Shown here piece after piece: positions 1 to 6,919 of a stretch of DNA of 11,506 nucleotides. How positions within the stretch are numbered: position 1 is the first letter of the stretch; each line of letters starts with the position of its first letter. The translations under genes were made by a program, and so were the position numbers. The stretch is from a bacterium (GTDB taxonomy: Bacteria > Desulfobacterota > DSWW01). The stretch is taken from positions 1 to 11,506 of the forward strand of contig JAUWSZ010000024.1 of the NCBI GenBank assembly GCA_030609865.1, in the 5' to 3' direction. The notes under the pieces were generated by a model. That model was not told the origin of the DNA and ran no database searches. It was given only the letters and a program-made list of their open reading frames with translations.

Positions 1-7
1 ACTCTAC

Positions 8-144
8 AAGGTCAAAGGGTCAAGGGGTGGTTGACGTCTTGAAGAGGTCATTTCTACAGGTGGATGGCGCAAGAGGAAGGCCCACCGATTACCTCGTCAA
101 TACTTGATCCATTCCTTTCGCCTTTGACCTTTGACCTTTCACCT
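8..144. repeat. Inverted array of GGTCAAA-type heptamers in a spacer
   Basis: The left arm (8-27) carries AAGGTCA followed by close variants of the same heptamer. The right arm (114-144) carries four consecutive heptamers of the form CCTTTSR, two of them exactly CCTTTGA. The right arm is the reverse complement of the left, so the two could pair across about 86 bases. The spacer lies downstream of thiL. I see no gene in 1-190. The function is unknown; the arrangement matches the array at 1868-1979 although the heptamer differs. Confidence 0.6.
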
Positions 145-168
145 GGCATGAAGAGCGCAACGCCGCAG

Positions 169-191
169 GCAGGCCTTTTTCAACGGCCTGC
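169..191 (-). terminator. Stem-loop at the thiL stop codon, possible terminator
   Basis: A perfect 7-bp inverted repeat, GCAGGCC (169-175) and GGCCTGC (185-191), encloses a 9-base loop. It overlaps the first base of the thiL stop triplet at 191-193. Read on the minus strand, no T-run follows the stem; the A/T-rich stretch is in the loop instead. It may act as a transcript-end stabiliser or a weak terminator, but it is not a classical intrinsic terminator. Confidence 0.4.
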
Positions 192-1186
192 TAAGTGAAA
201 TGATTCCAGCCGAAGGGCTTGATCTCGCGCGTGGACCCGTCCGGGGCAAGGAGCCTGACGCCGGGCTCTTCAACGATTCTCCCTATCCGGAAGAGCTCGC
301 ACCCGCCGGCCTCGAGGGCCTTCGCGAGCTTGCCTGCCGACCTCTCCGGGACCGTCCCGAGCAGGACGTAATCCTCCCCCACGTTGATCGTGAGCCTCGT
401 CGTGTCCAGCTCGAAGCGCTCGCAATAGGCACGGAAGAGCTCGGTCGTGGGAATCTTGCCCTCCTCGATGATCGCCCCCACCCTTGATTCGGTACAGATG
501 TGGCCCAGATCTCCGGCCAGGCCGTCGGAAACATCGATCATCGAATGGGCGGCTCCCAACCCCGCGATGATCCGGCCTGCCCGGACGTGGGGATGAGGGT
601 CGAAATGGGCGTCCAACAGCGCATCCTGCCCTTCAAAGGACCGGTTCGCAAGGAGGCTGTCGAGCCCTGCCGCCGAAGCACCGACCGGCCCGGTCAGGAA
701 GACCACATCCTCCTGTTCGGCCCCTGACCGGTAAAGGACTTCCTCCTCCCGGGCCTCCCCCACGAGCGCAACGTTGATCACCAGGTGCAACGGGGAGGCT
801 GTTGTATCGCCCCCCACCAGGTTCACGTCAAACTCCCGGGCCATGGATTTCATGCCTTCGTAGATCGAGTCCAGGGTTTCGACCGGGACCGTGTCCGGGA
901 TGGCAATCGAGACAAGGGCCTCCTTCGGGGTTCCACCCATGGCCGCGATGTCGGACAGGTTGACCGCGATCGACTTGCGTCCGAGCTTGTAGGGGGGAAT
1001 GCTTTCGAGCTGAAAATGCACACCCTCCACGAGCATATCGGTCGTGAGCAGCATGACGAGATCACGGATGGATCTGCATACCGAACAGTCGTCCCCGATT
1101 CCCTTGATGACGTTCTCGGGCCTGGCCAGCGTTTCCGGTCGGATGCGGTCGATGAACCCGAACTCCCCGATATCCTTCAGTTTCAT
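191..1186 (-). CDS. thiL: Thiamine-monophosphate kinase
   Basis: ThiL phosphorylates thiamine monophosphate with ATP to give the cofactor thiamine diphosphate, in the cytoplasm. The 331 residues match the usual family length. Visible family motifs are GIGDDCSV (29-36; normally GIGDDAAV), TTDMLVEGVHF (48-58), NLSDIAAMGG (76-85), GGDTT (125-129), SDGLAGDL (220-227), GEDYVLL (270-276) and the C-terminal GWNHF. These include the acidic Mg-ATP ligands of the PurM-like/AIRS fold. The ATG start is preceded by GGAGGAG at about 5 bases. The gene follows the Sua5/YrdC gene by only 12 bases and is probably cotranscribed with it. No TPP riboswitch-like leader is visible. Confidence 0.96.
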   Translation of the reverse strand: MKLKDIGEFGFIDRIRPETLARPENVIKGIGDDCSVCRSIRDLVMLLTTDMLVEGVHFQLESIPPYKLGRKSIAVNLSDIAAMGGTPKEALVSIAIPDTVPVETLDSIYEGMKSMAREFDVNLVGGDTTASPLHLVINVALVGEAREEEVLYRSGAEQEDVVFLTGPVGASAAGLDSLLANRSFEGQDALLDAHFDPHPHVRAGRIIAGLGAAHSMIDVSDGLAGDLGHICTESRVGAIIEEGKIPTTELFRAYCERFELDTTRLTINVGEDYVLLGTVPERSAGKLAKALEAGGCELFRIGRIVEEPGVRLLAPDGSTREIKPFGWNHFT

Positions 1187-1198
1187 GTCGACTCCTCC

Positions 1199-1831
1199 CT
1201 ACTTCAGGGCCTCGGAAATCTCCCTTGCCGAGATCGCGCCCTCGCGCAGGATTGCAGGCGCCTCGCCCGTTACGTCCACCACCGTTGAGCCGAGCCCGTC
1301 GGGGACCGGGCCCGCGTCCAGGATGCAGTCGATTCCCTGAGGGAAATAGGACAGGATCTTTTCGGCATCCCTGGCATCCGGCTCTCCCGTGGGGTTGGCA
1401 CTTGTTGTCGTGATCGGTGCAGGATAGCTCGAAAACAGGTGCCTCATCAAAGGATGGGCAGAAATCCTTACCCCGATCTTCCCTGAGCCGGCGGTGAGTT
1501 GTTCGGGGAGATGAGGACGGGCGTGAAGGACGAGGGTCAGGGGGCCGGGCAAGAAGGCCTCGACCAGGCGCATGGCCGGTCCGGGCAGGTCGTGTGCGAC
1601 CTCTTGAAGCATTCGAACATCCTTGACGAGGATCGAGACCGGCATCACGGTGGGACGTCCCTTCAACACATAGAGCCGCTCGAGGGCCTCTTCCCGGAAC
1701 GGATCCACACCGAGACCATAGAGGGTCTCGGTCGGGTAGACAACGACTCTCCCCTGCCGGAGAGCCGACGCAACGCGGGTCAACACCTCCGGAGCCGGGT
1801 CGAGAGGGTCGATGGGCAGGAGCAGGGACAA
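1199..1831 (-). CDS. tsaC: L-threonylcarbamoyladenylate synthase (Sua5/YciO/YrdC family)
   Basis: The enzyme joins threonine, bicarbonate and ATP into threonylcarbamoyl-AMP, the intermediate for t6A37 modification of ANN-decoding tRNAs. The 210-residue protein is a single YrdC domain without the C-terminal Sua5 extension. Motifs seen are YPTETLYGLG (32-41), KGRP (57-60), PGPLT (95-99), TTTSAN (141-146), GSTVVDV (181-187) and ILREGAI (194-200), in the expected order. The start is inferred to be TTG at 1831 because the sequence LLPID just after it is typical of the family N-terminus and no ATG or GTG fits; the SD is weak (GGAG about 10 bases away). A YciO-type paralogue of unknown function is the alternative, but the full motif set favours TsaC activity. 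Confidence 0.9.
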   Translation of the reverse strand: MSLLLPIDPLDPAPEVLTRVASALRQGRVVVYPTETLYGLGVDPFREEALERLYVLKGRPTVMPVSILVKDVRMLQEVAHDLPGPAMRLVEAFLPGPLTLVLHARPHLPEQLTAGSGKIGVRISAHPLMRHLFSSYPAPITTTSANPTGEPDARDAEKILSYFPQGIDCILDAGPVPDGLGSTVVDVTGEAPAILREGAISAREISEALK

Positions 1832-1867
1832 AGGTTGGGTACTCCGGGCCGTGGTTATTGGCTAGTC

Positions 1868-1979
1868 AGGTATTAGCAGTTAGGTATTAGGTATTAGTCC
1901 ACCCCACCCCGCCCATGTTTCACGGGCATCCTGGGGGGGCGGCGGGGAGCTAATACCTAATACCTTATACCTAATACCC
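1868..1979. repeat. Inverted array of GGTATTA heptamers around a GC-rich core
   Basis: The left arm (about 1868-1897) holds four heptamers with GGTATTA as the unit, the second one divergent. The right arm (1951-1978) holds four copies of TAATACC, again with one divergent unit, and read from the other strand this is also the second of four. The arms are reverse complements and could form a stem of about 28 bp. The core (1898-1949) is C-rich then G-rich and could extend the pairing. It fills most of the 183-base spacer between purE and tsaC. Function is unknown; it could end or stabilise the purE transcript. Confidence 0.7.
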
Positions 1980-2014
1980 AAATGCTAATTGAGCTAAACG
2001 CGCTGATGTCCGGG

Positions 2015-2527
2015 CTACTTGCGCAAGTCTTTCTGAAGCGCCTGGTCCTTGCGCTCGATCTCTTGGGCCAGTTTCTTCTTGAAGAGAAGGACCTTCCTGC
2101 GGATTTGAGGGTGTTTCAGGGCGAGAATCTGTGCGGCCAGGACCCCTGCATTCCGCGCGCCGCCCTTGCCGATGGACATGGTGGCAACCGGCACGCCCGG
2201 GGGCATCTGCACCGTCGAGAGCAGGGCGTCCAGTCCCTGGAGGGCGGAGGAATCGATGGGCACTCCAATCACGGGCAGTGGGGTTGCGGAGGCGACCACA
2301 CCGGCCAGGTGGGCGGCCCAGCCCGCGCCCGCAATCATGACCTCGATGCCCCGCTTGTCCGCACCCCTGACATACGCCAGGGTCTTGTCCAGGCTTCTGT
2401 GGGCTGAGGAAATCCTGAGCTCCCACGGGATGCCGAGTTGATCAAGCATGCGGCCCGTTTCTTCCATGACGGCCCTGTCCGAGTCGCTTCCCATCAGGAT
2501 GCCTACGAGGGGCTTGTCCTTTGCCAT
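2015..2527 (-). CDS. purE: 5-(carboxyamino)imidazole ribonucleotide mutase
   Basis: PurE converts N5-CAIR to CAIR in purine synthesis. The 170-residue protein shows GSDSD (13-17), SSAHR (40-44), GAGWAAHL (67-74), SSALQGLDALLSTVQMPPG (93-111) and the GGARNAG segment (122-128), all in order. I place the start at the ATG at 2527, giving MAKDKPLVGILMGSDSD and an AAGGA-type SD about 8 bases upstream; the frame stays open for 57 further codons upstream, but those overlap the end of purD and look non-native. Two positions differ from the common class I pattern: SAHRS for SAHRT, and AAHLAG for AAHLPG. No purK is in the window. It lies 52 bases downstream of purD. Confidence 0.95.
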   Translation of the reverse strand: MAKDKPLVGILMGSDSDRAVMEETGRMLDQLGIPWELRISSAHRSLDKTLAYVRGADKRGIEVMIAGAGWAAHLAGVVASATPLPVIGVPIDSSALQGLDALLSTVQMPPGVPVATMSIGKGGARNAGVLAAQILALKHPQIRRKVLLFKKKLAQEIERKDQALQKDLRK

Positions 2528-2579
2528 CGCTTTTCCTTCTTCTTCGACATGCTGCTGAGGGTTGAGGCCGGGCGTGGGC

Positions 2580-3869
2580 TCAATCGCTTGCCTTGTGACG
2601 ATGCTCGAGGGCCTTCCTGCCGATGTCCTTGCGATAGTGGACACCCTCCCACTGAATCTGTTCGACAGCGCTGTAGGCAAGGTCGATCGCCTCGGCAATC
2701 GTATCGCCCGCGCTCGTAACGCCGAGGACGCGACCTCCGTCCGTCACGATCTTTCCCCCGGGATTCTTCGTTCCCGCATGGAAGACCTCCGTGTCCTGCA
2801 TCTCCCCGGCCTTTTCGAGGCCGGAGATCTCCATTCCCTTCTTGTAGCTCTTCGGATATCCCTTGGCGGCCATTACGACGCAGACCGTGGCGCGCGGATC
2901 CCATTCCAGGTCGATTCCCGAGAGGTCTCCGTCCGCGATTGCCTCGAGGACCGGAACGATGTCGCTCTTCAGACGCATCAGCAGAGGCTGTGCCTCCGGG
3001 TCGCCGAATCGGCAGTTGAACTCCAGGACCTTGGCCTTGTCGTCATCGATCATCAGGCCCGCATAGAGCACGCCTCGATAGGGATGTCCCTGCTCTGCCA
3101 TCGCTCGAACCGTGGGCTTCATGACCTCTTCGAGGACCTGCTCTTCCATCGCCTCGGTCACGACAGGGGCCGGCGAATAGGCGCCCATCCCCCCCGTGTT
3201 CGGTCCCTTGTCCCCGTCGTAGACCGGCTTGTGGTCCTGGGAGGAGGGCATGGGCAGGATGCGCTTGCCGTCCGTGAACACCAGGAAGGAAGCCTCCTCC
3301 CCCTGGAGGCATTCCTCCACGACGACCTTGCGGCCCGCATCGCCGAAGGCCTCGTTGATCATAATCAGGTTCACGGCGTCCAGGGCCTCTTCAACGGTCT
3401 GACAGACGATGACACCCTTGCCCCCACACAGTCCGTCCGCCTTCACCACGATCGGCGCGCCCACTTCCTGGATGTAGCGGGTCGCATCTTCCGCATCCGT
3501 AAAGGTAGAGAAGAAGGCAGAGGGGATGCCCTGTTGTTTCATAAGCTCCTTGGTAAACGCCTTGCTTGCCTCCAGCATGGCCGCATCCTTGCTCGGCCCG
3601 AAAATCCGCAGGCCCTCCCCCTGGAACGTGTCAACGATCCCAAGGGTCAAGGGGAGCTCAGGGCCTACGACGGTCAAGTCGATCTGCTCTTTCTTGGCAA
3701 ACAGGGCGAGTTCGTCGATGTCGTCCGAAGGGATCTCGACGCATTGGGCAACCTGTTCGATGCCGGCGTTACCCGGCGCGCAGAAGATTTGCTCAACCTT
3801 GGGGCTCTGCTTGATCTTCCAGGCAAGGGTGTGCTCTCGGCCCCCGCCTCCTATCAAAAAAACCTTCAT
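2580..3869 (-). CDS. purD: Phosphoribosylamine--glycine ligase (GARS)
   Basis: PurD joins phosphoribosylamine and glycine with ATP to give glycinamide ribonucleotide, step two of purine synthesis. At 429 residues it is full length. It begins with the N-terminal glycine-rich loop GGGGREH (7-13), then PGNAGI (32-37), GPE (69-71), the ATP-grasp lysine segment KADGLCGGKGV (143-153, usually KADGLAAGKGV), DGDKGPNTGGMGAYSP (218-233) and the metal-binding FNCRFGDPE (284-292), before the C-terminal domain. The ATG at 3869 has GAGGAGAG a few bases upstream. It starts 29 bases after mlaD, so it probably shares a transcript with the lipid-transport genes, a pairing with no obvious metabolic logic. Confidence 0.97.
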   Translation of the reverse strand: MKVFLIGGGGREHTLAWKIKQSPKVEQIFCAPGNAGIEQVAQCVEIPSDDIDELALFAKKEQIDLTVVGPELPLTLGIVDTFQGEGLRIFGPSKDAAMLEASKAFTKELMKQQGIPSAFFSTFTDAEDATRYIQEVGAPIVVKADGLCGGKGVIVCQTVEEALDAVNLIMINEAFGDAGRKVVVEECLQGEEASFLVFTDGKRILPMPSSQDHKPVYDGDKGPNTGGMGAYSPAPVVTEAMEEQVLEEVMKPTVRAMAEQGHPYRGVLYAGLMIDDDKAKVLEFNCRFGDPEAQPLLMRLKSDIVPVLEAIADGDLSGIDLEWDPRATVCVVMAAKGYPKSYKKGMEISGLEKAGEMQDTEVFHAGTKNPGGKIVTDGGRVLGVTSAGDTIAEAIDLAYSAVEQIQWEGVHYRKDIGRKALEHRHKASD

Positions 3870-3898
3870 TGTCTCTCCTCATGGCTGCAATCTGCGGG

Positions 3899-4894
3899 CT
3901 AGAACAGGGCTGCCCCACCCACGGCGATGAACGCGGAGATCGGGGCCTGTTCTCGCAAGTCTTCGATCAGGTTCCTCATTTCTCTCAACGTGCTCTTGGC
4001 CTCTACGTACAGGGCATCGTCCTGGACGAGTTTGCCCAGGGTGCCTTCCCCCTCCCGGATCTGGCCGGCTATTTGTTCCATAGCCTTCAAGGACGCCTCG
4101 AGCTGCAGGGAGGCCACCCGAAGGTTGCTGAGGGTCTCGGAGATGTCCTCGTAGTGATCGTCGAACAACCGGCGCGCATCCGCCGTGATCTTTCGCACGT
4201 TCTCGGCCGTCTCCGGCACGGTGACGAGGGTTCGGTGGACCGCCTCACGGTTTTCGGACACCATCCCCTGCATTTCTCGGGTCAACAGGGCAACCTGCTT
4301 GGTGATCTGCCGGAAATCCTCCTGGTTCTGTCGGACCGTCTTGACCAGCTCCCTGCTCAGGTCCCTCGAGTTCACCAGGATCTCTCGAAGAGCCAGCTCG
4401 CCCTCTTCCCCGCCGAGCACGTTCCGCAGGGTCGTCGTGACGGCCTTCATGTCGTCGGCCACCTCACTCAGCTTGGCGAAAAGGGCATCGAGCTCCCCCG
4501 GCGATACGGCCGAATGGATTGCTCCGCCCGGGTCCACGCGTGGCAGTTTCGAGTGCCCCGGGGCTATGCTGATGTAACGATCTCCCAGAAGCCCGTAGGT
4601 CTCTACCTGGGCCGTTGCGTCCTCGTACAGGGGAACGCGATGATCGATCGAGAGGGTGACCCGCCCCAGGTTCTCTTCCAGGTTGATCGACTCCACCTTG
4701 CCCACCTCGACCCCTGCAACCCGCACCGTGTCCCCCACGTCCAGGCCTGCCACGTCCGGGAAGTCCACGAGGACCTTGTAGCCGGGCTGGCGCTCGAGGC
4801 GCAGATCGCCTGTCCGAAAGACCATGTAAAGGGCGATCAGGAGCGATATCAGGGTGAACAAGCCGACCCAGAATTCGGTGGTGTACCTACGCAA
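3899..4894 (-). CDS. mlaD: MCE-family phospholipid transport protein, long MlaD type
   Basis: This is the substrate-binding subunit of an MlaFED-like ABC system, anchored in the inner membrane and facing the periplasm. One N-terminal transmembrane helix (about 9-26) is followed by an MCE domain (about 38-115) with RVAGVEVGKVESI and YISIAPG segments. A long helical, heptad-like tail follows (about 135-315), with the motif EGEGTLGKLVQDDALY (281-296) that recurs in long Mce proteins. At 331 residues it is much longer than E. coli MlaD (183). By analogy with long MCE proteins, the tail may form a hydrophobic tube across the periplasm. The start is TTG at 4894, preceded by a G-run 7 bases away and giving the expected RRYTTEFWVGLF N-terminus. 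No MlaC-like periplasmic carrier gene is in the window. Confidence 0.92.
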   Translation of the reverse strand: MRRYTTEFWVGLFTLISLLIALYMVFRTGDLRLERQPGYKVLVDFPDVAGLDVGDTVRVAGVEVGKVESINLEENLGRVTLSIDHRVPLYEDATAQVETYGLLGDRYISIAPGHSKLPRVDPGGAIHSAVSPGELDALFAKLSEVADDMKAVTTTLRNVLGGEEGELALREILVNSRDLSRELVKTVRQNQEDFRQITKQVALLTREMQGMVSENREAVHRTLVTVPETAENVRKITADARRLFDDHYEDISETLSNLRVASLQLEASLKAMEQIAGQIREGEGTLGKLVQDDALYVEAKSTLREMRNLIEDLREQAPISAFIAVGGAALF

Positions 4895-4936
4895 CCCATT
4901 TCCCCCTTTTGACTTCTAACGATTCCCTCTCCCGGG

Positions 4937-5683
4937 TCAGACGGCTTGGATCGGGCCCTCCGAGCTTCCGGAAAGGAACTGCTGCACGATCGGATTCCCG
5001 CTCGACTGGATCTCCTCCGGGGTCCCTTCCTCCACGATCCTTCCCTCGTACAGCATGGCGACCCGGTGGGCGATTTTCATGGCGCCCTTCACGTCGTGGC
5101 TGATGATGAAGAAGGTGATCCCGAGCTTTCGCTGGGTGTTCAGTATGAGATCGTTGATTACGTCGCTCATGATCGGGTCCAGGCCCGTGGTCGGCTCGTC
5201 GAACAGGACGATTTCCGGCTCCAGCGCGATCGCCCGGGCCAGGCCGACCCGTTTTCGCATCCCGCCGCTCAACTCGGAGGGATATTTGTCCTCGATCCTG
5301 TGGAGCCCCACGTCGGCCAACCGGCTTTGCACCCGGGCCATGATCTCCTTGTCTTTGAGCCGGGTGTGTTCCCGCATCGGGAACGCCACGTTTTCCGCGA
5401 CGGTCAGGGAATCGAACAGGGCCGCGCCCTGAAAGAGCATGCCGAACTTCTTCCTCGTCTCCTTCAGTTCCCAGCTCCGAAGATGGCAAATGTCCATGCC
5501 TTCGACGAAGATGTGACCTTTGTCCGGCCGCAGGAGGCCGATCAGGTGCTTGAGCAGAACGGTTTTTCCCGTGCCACTGCCGCCGATGATGACCAGGATC
5601 TCGCCCCGCGTCACGTTGAGGGAAACGCCGTCGAGAACCTTCTGTTCCCCGAACTGCTTGTGGATGTCCAGGACCTGAATCAA
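4937..5683 (-). CDS. mlaF: MlaF-type phospholipid ABC transporter ATPase
   Basis: The cytoplasmic ATPase that powers MlaFED-type phospholipid movement. All ABC motifs are present: Walker A GGSGTGKT (34-41), Q-loop LFQGAALF (83-90), signature LSGGM (138-142) followed by the RKRVGLARA typical of the Mla/Ttg2A branch, Walker B IVLFDE (158-163), D-loop GLDP (167-170) and H-loop histidine 196. Length 248 is normal. The start is TTG at 5683 with AGGGAG about 5 bases upstream; it gives MIQVLDIHKQFG, which aligns exactly with the usual family N-terminus. The gene sits 70 bases after mlaE and 42 bases before mlaD, the standard E-F-D grouping although not in the E. coli order. Confidence 0.96.
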   Translation of the reverse strand: MIQVLDIHKQFGEQKVLDGVSLNVTRGEILVIIGGSGTGKTVLLKHLIGLLRPDKGHIFVEGMDICHLRSWELKETRKKFGMLFQGAALFDSLTVAENVAFPMREHTRLKDKEIMARVQSRLADVGLHRIEDKYPSELSGGMRKRVGLARAIALEPEIVLFDEPTTGLDPIMSDVINDLILNTQRKLGITFFIISHDVKGAMKIAHRVAMLYEGRIVEEGTPEEIQSSGNPIVQQFLSGSSEGPIQAV

Positions 5684-5753
5684 GCTGTCTCCCTGCCCGG
5701 GCTACCCGGTCGGGTCCAAAGACATGGCCGGGGTCCGTTGGGCATCCCGCTTG

Positions 5754-6521
5754 TCAAAAGAGCCAGTCTGTCAGGAAGTAATCGCTCACCAGGATGAGCA
5801 CGGCGGAGAGCACGACCGCTTGCATAGTGGCCTGCCCGACGCCTTCCGCCCCCTCTCCCGCAGTATAGCCCTTATAGCAACTGATAAATGAAAGTATTAA
5901 ACCGAAAAAGCACGATTTTATCAATCCGATTGTCAGGTCGTCGTAGTCGGTGAGGTTTACGATCGAGCTGATGAAGGGGCCCGGAGGGATGCCGAGATAG
6001 TTCACCCCCACGAAGTAGCCTCCCAGGATTCCGAGAAAGTTGAAGTAGACGGTCAGCACGGGAACCATGATCAGGGCAGCCGTGATGCGCGGCACGAAGA
6101 GATACTCGATCGGGTCCACCGCCATGGTCTGGAGGGCGTCGATCTGTTCGGTGACACGCATGGTGCCAAGGTTTGCGGCCATGGCAGACCCGGCGCGTGC
6201 GGACACCATCAGCCCGCTCAGCACCGGGCCCAGCTCGCGGGTTATACTCAAGGCGACCGTGGCCCCGACGAGGCTTTCCGCGTTGAAGGTCACGAAGGCG
6301 GAGAAGGTCTGCAGGGCGAGAACCATCCCTGTGAAGGTGCCGGTCAGCGAGATGATGAGAAAGGAGCCTACGCCGACATACCGCATCTGCCGAAAGGTCT
6401 CGCGGATCCGGTAGGGTGGGCGGACGAACCAGTAAAGGGTCGCAAACAGCACGACAAAGAGGCGGCCCAGGTGTTCCACCTGCGCGAAGAGCCAACGCCC
6501 AAATCGAGTTACAGGGCCCAC
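5754..6521 (-). CDS. mlaE: MlaE-type phospholipid ABC transporter permease
   Basis: The inner-membrane permease of the MlaFED-type complex. It has an N-terminal amphipathic region, several hydrophobic membrane segments and the family hallmark TEQIDALQTMAVDPIEYL. I choose GTG at 6521: it gives 255 residues, the usual length, and has GAGGAA 6 bases upstream. An ATG at 6587 in the same frame would add 22 residues, but most of that stretch is the shifted frame of an AbiEi antitoxin remnant (6532-6783), so it is unlikely to be native MlaE sequence. It is the first gene of the minus-strand core block; its upstream DNA has been replaced, so its present promoter is uncertain. The GTG lies 10 bases beyond the remnant's stop, allowing translational coupling. 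Confidence 0.94.
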   Translation of the reverse strand: MGPVTRFGRWLFAQVEHLGRLFVVLFATLYWFVRPPYRIRETFRQMRYVGVGSFLIISLTGTFTGMVLALQTFSAFVTFNAESLVGATVALSITRELGPVLSGLMVSARAGSAMAANLGTMRVTEQIDALQTMAVDPIEYLFVPRITAALIMVPVLTVYFNFLGILGGYFVGVNYLGIPPGPFISSIVNLTDYDDLTIGLIKSCFFGLILSFISCYKGYTAGEGAEGVGQATMQAVVLSAVLILVSDYFLTDWLF

Positions 6522-6527
6522 AAAGAA

Positions 6528-6533
6528 TTCCTC
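6528..6533 (-). promoter_or_regulatory. Ribosome binding site deciding the mlaE start
   Basis: GAGGAA on the minus strand stands 6 bases before the GTG at 6521. It overlaps the stop codon of the AbiEi remnant (TGA at 6534-6532), so ribosomes ending there could restart at mlaE. The alternative ATG at 6587 has no comparable site. Confidence 0.6.
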
Positions 6534-6783
6534 AGCCTCGAAAGGGGTTGGCTTTCCCGTGAAATTCCAGAGCCGTGTGGTATGCAAGAACCGCGTCCGC
6601 GGTCATCTTGGCCGCCACGAGATACGGATCGACCGGGCTTGATGCTGGATCGGCCCCAAATGGAACGGTCGCATACAGTCCGCGACGGACGGCAGTGATT
6701 CGTGTAGCAATCAATTTAGCAGCATCTCGGAGTTGCGACAAATAAAATCCATGGCGTTTTGATAGTAAGGCGAGAAGAGGCAA
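6532..6783 (-). pseudogene. Truncated AbiEi-like antitoxin/transcriptional regulator
   Basis: The 83-residue frame ends VDPYLVAAKMTADAVLAYH followed by TALEFHGKA, and earlier has RRGLYATVP. These are hallmark segments of AbiEi-type antitoxins, the winged-helix plus C-terminal domain partners of AbiEii nucleotidyltransferase toxins. The resemblance stops after GKA (about 6550); the next codons NPFRG and a stop belong to sequence shared with the mlaE leader. The C-terminal portion and the abiEii toxin gene are absent. The start of the open frame is TTG at 6783, and an in-frame TAA lies just upstream, so the N-terminus may also be incomplete. I infer a deletion or recombination joint between a toxin-antitoxin gene and the mlaE region. 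Recognition is by motif only. Confidence 0.72.
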
Positions 6784-6785
6784 AA

Positions 6786-6815
6786 ATTATTGCTGCTTAC
6801 TCGCTAACATGTCAA
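6786..6815 (-). promoter_or_regulatory. Sigma70-like promoter reading toward the AbiEi remnant and mlaE
   Basis: On the minus strand a perfect TTGACA (-35, at 6815-6810) is followed after 18 bases by AATAAT (-10, at 6791-6786). Transcription would start near 6779, slightly inside the open frame at 6783, so it does not fit the TTG start well. It could make a transcript that passes through the remnant into mlaE. Position and spacing are seen; use is inferred. Confidence 0.5.
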
Positions 6816-6849
6816 ATCGCGAATTTTCCTTTGCATTTCATACCCCACT

Positions 6850-6858
6850 TGCTATAAT
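6850..6858 (+). promoter_or_regulatory. Extended -10 promoter for the XRE regulator operon
   Basis: TGC followed by a perfect TATAAT (6853-6858) forms an extended -10 element. The -35 region is weak (TTGCAT at 6831-6836, 16 bases away), as extended -10 promoters tolerate. The predicted start near 6865 leaves a leader of about 55 bases before the ATG at 6920. It is divergent from the minus-strand promoter at 6786-6815 in an AT-rich stretch. Confidence 0.6.
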
Positions 6859-6919
6859 ACTCACTATTGTATTTGTAGCAAGGCTCTTGGTCTGCCATCA
6901 AGCGGCGAGGTGCGCCTAC

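Noticed and set aside
1187..1198. A TPP riboswitch or other leader controlling thiL
   Set aside because: Only 12 bases separate thiL from the upstream gene and no thi-box sequence is visible.
1868..1979. Heptamer arrays as a possible CRISPR
   Set aside because: Units are 7 bases, tandem and without spacers, and inverted between arms; no cas genes are present.
2528..2698. A 57-residue N-terminal extension of PurE
   Set aside because: It overlaps the 3' end of purD, looks non-native, and the ATG at 2527 has a good SD and gives the standard PurE length.
2562..3902. A 446-codon open frame on the plus strand opposite purD
   Set aside because: It is the antisense shadow of a full-length PurD with all motifs; high GC keeps antisense frames open. 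It has no recognisable domain.
3869..4912. A 347-codon plus-strand frame opposite mlaD
   Set aside because: Antisense shadow of a convincing MCE protein; composition is rich in H, R, G and Q, as expected of a shadow.
6811..6827. A possible operator palindrome around TCGCGA in the divergent region
   Set aside because: Only the central 6 bases are symmetric; flanks do not match, and a 6-base palindrome is expected by chance.
6809..6919. A longer start for the XRE regulator, adding 37 residues with a hydrophobic leader
   Set aside because: The added stretch covers a perfect extended -10 promoter, and the ATG at 6920 has a well-spaced ribosome binding site; a soluble HTH protein does not need the leader.
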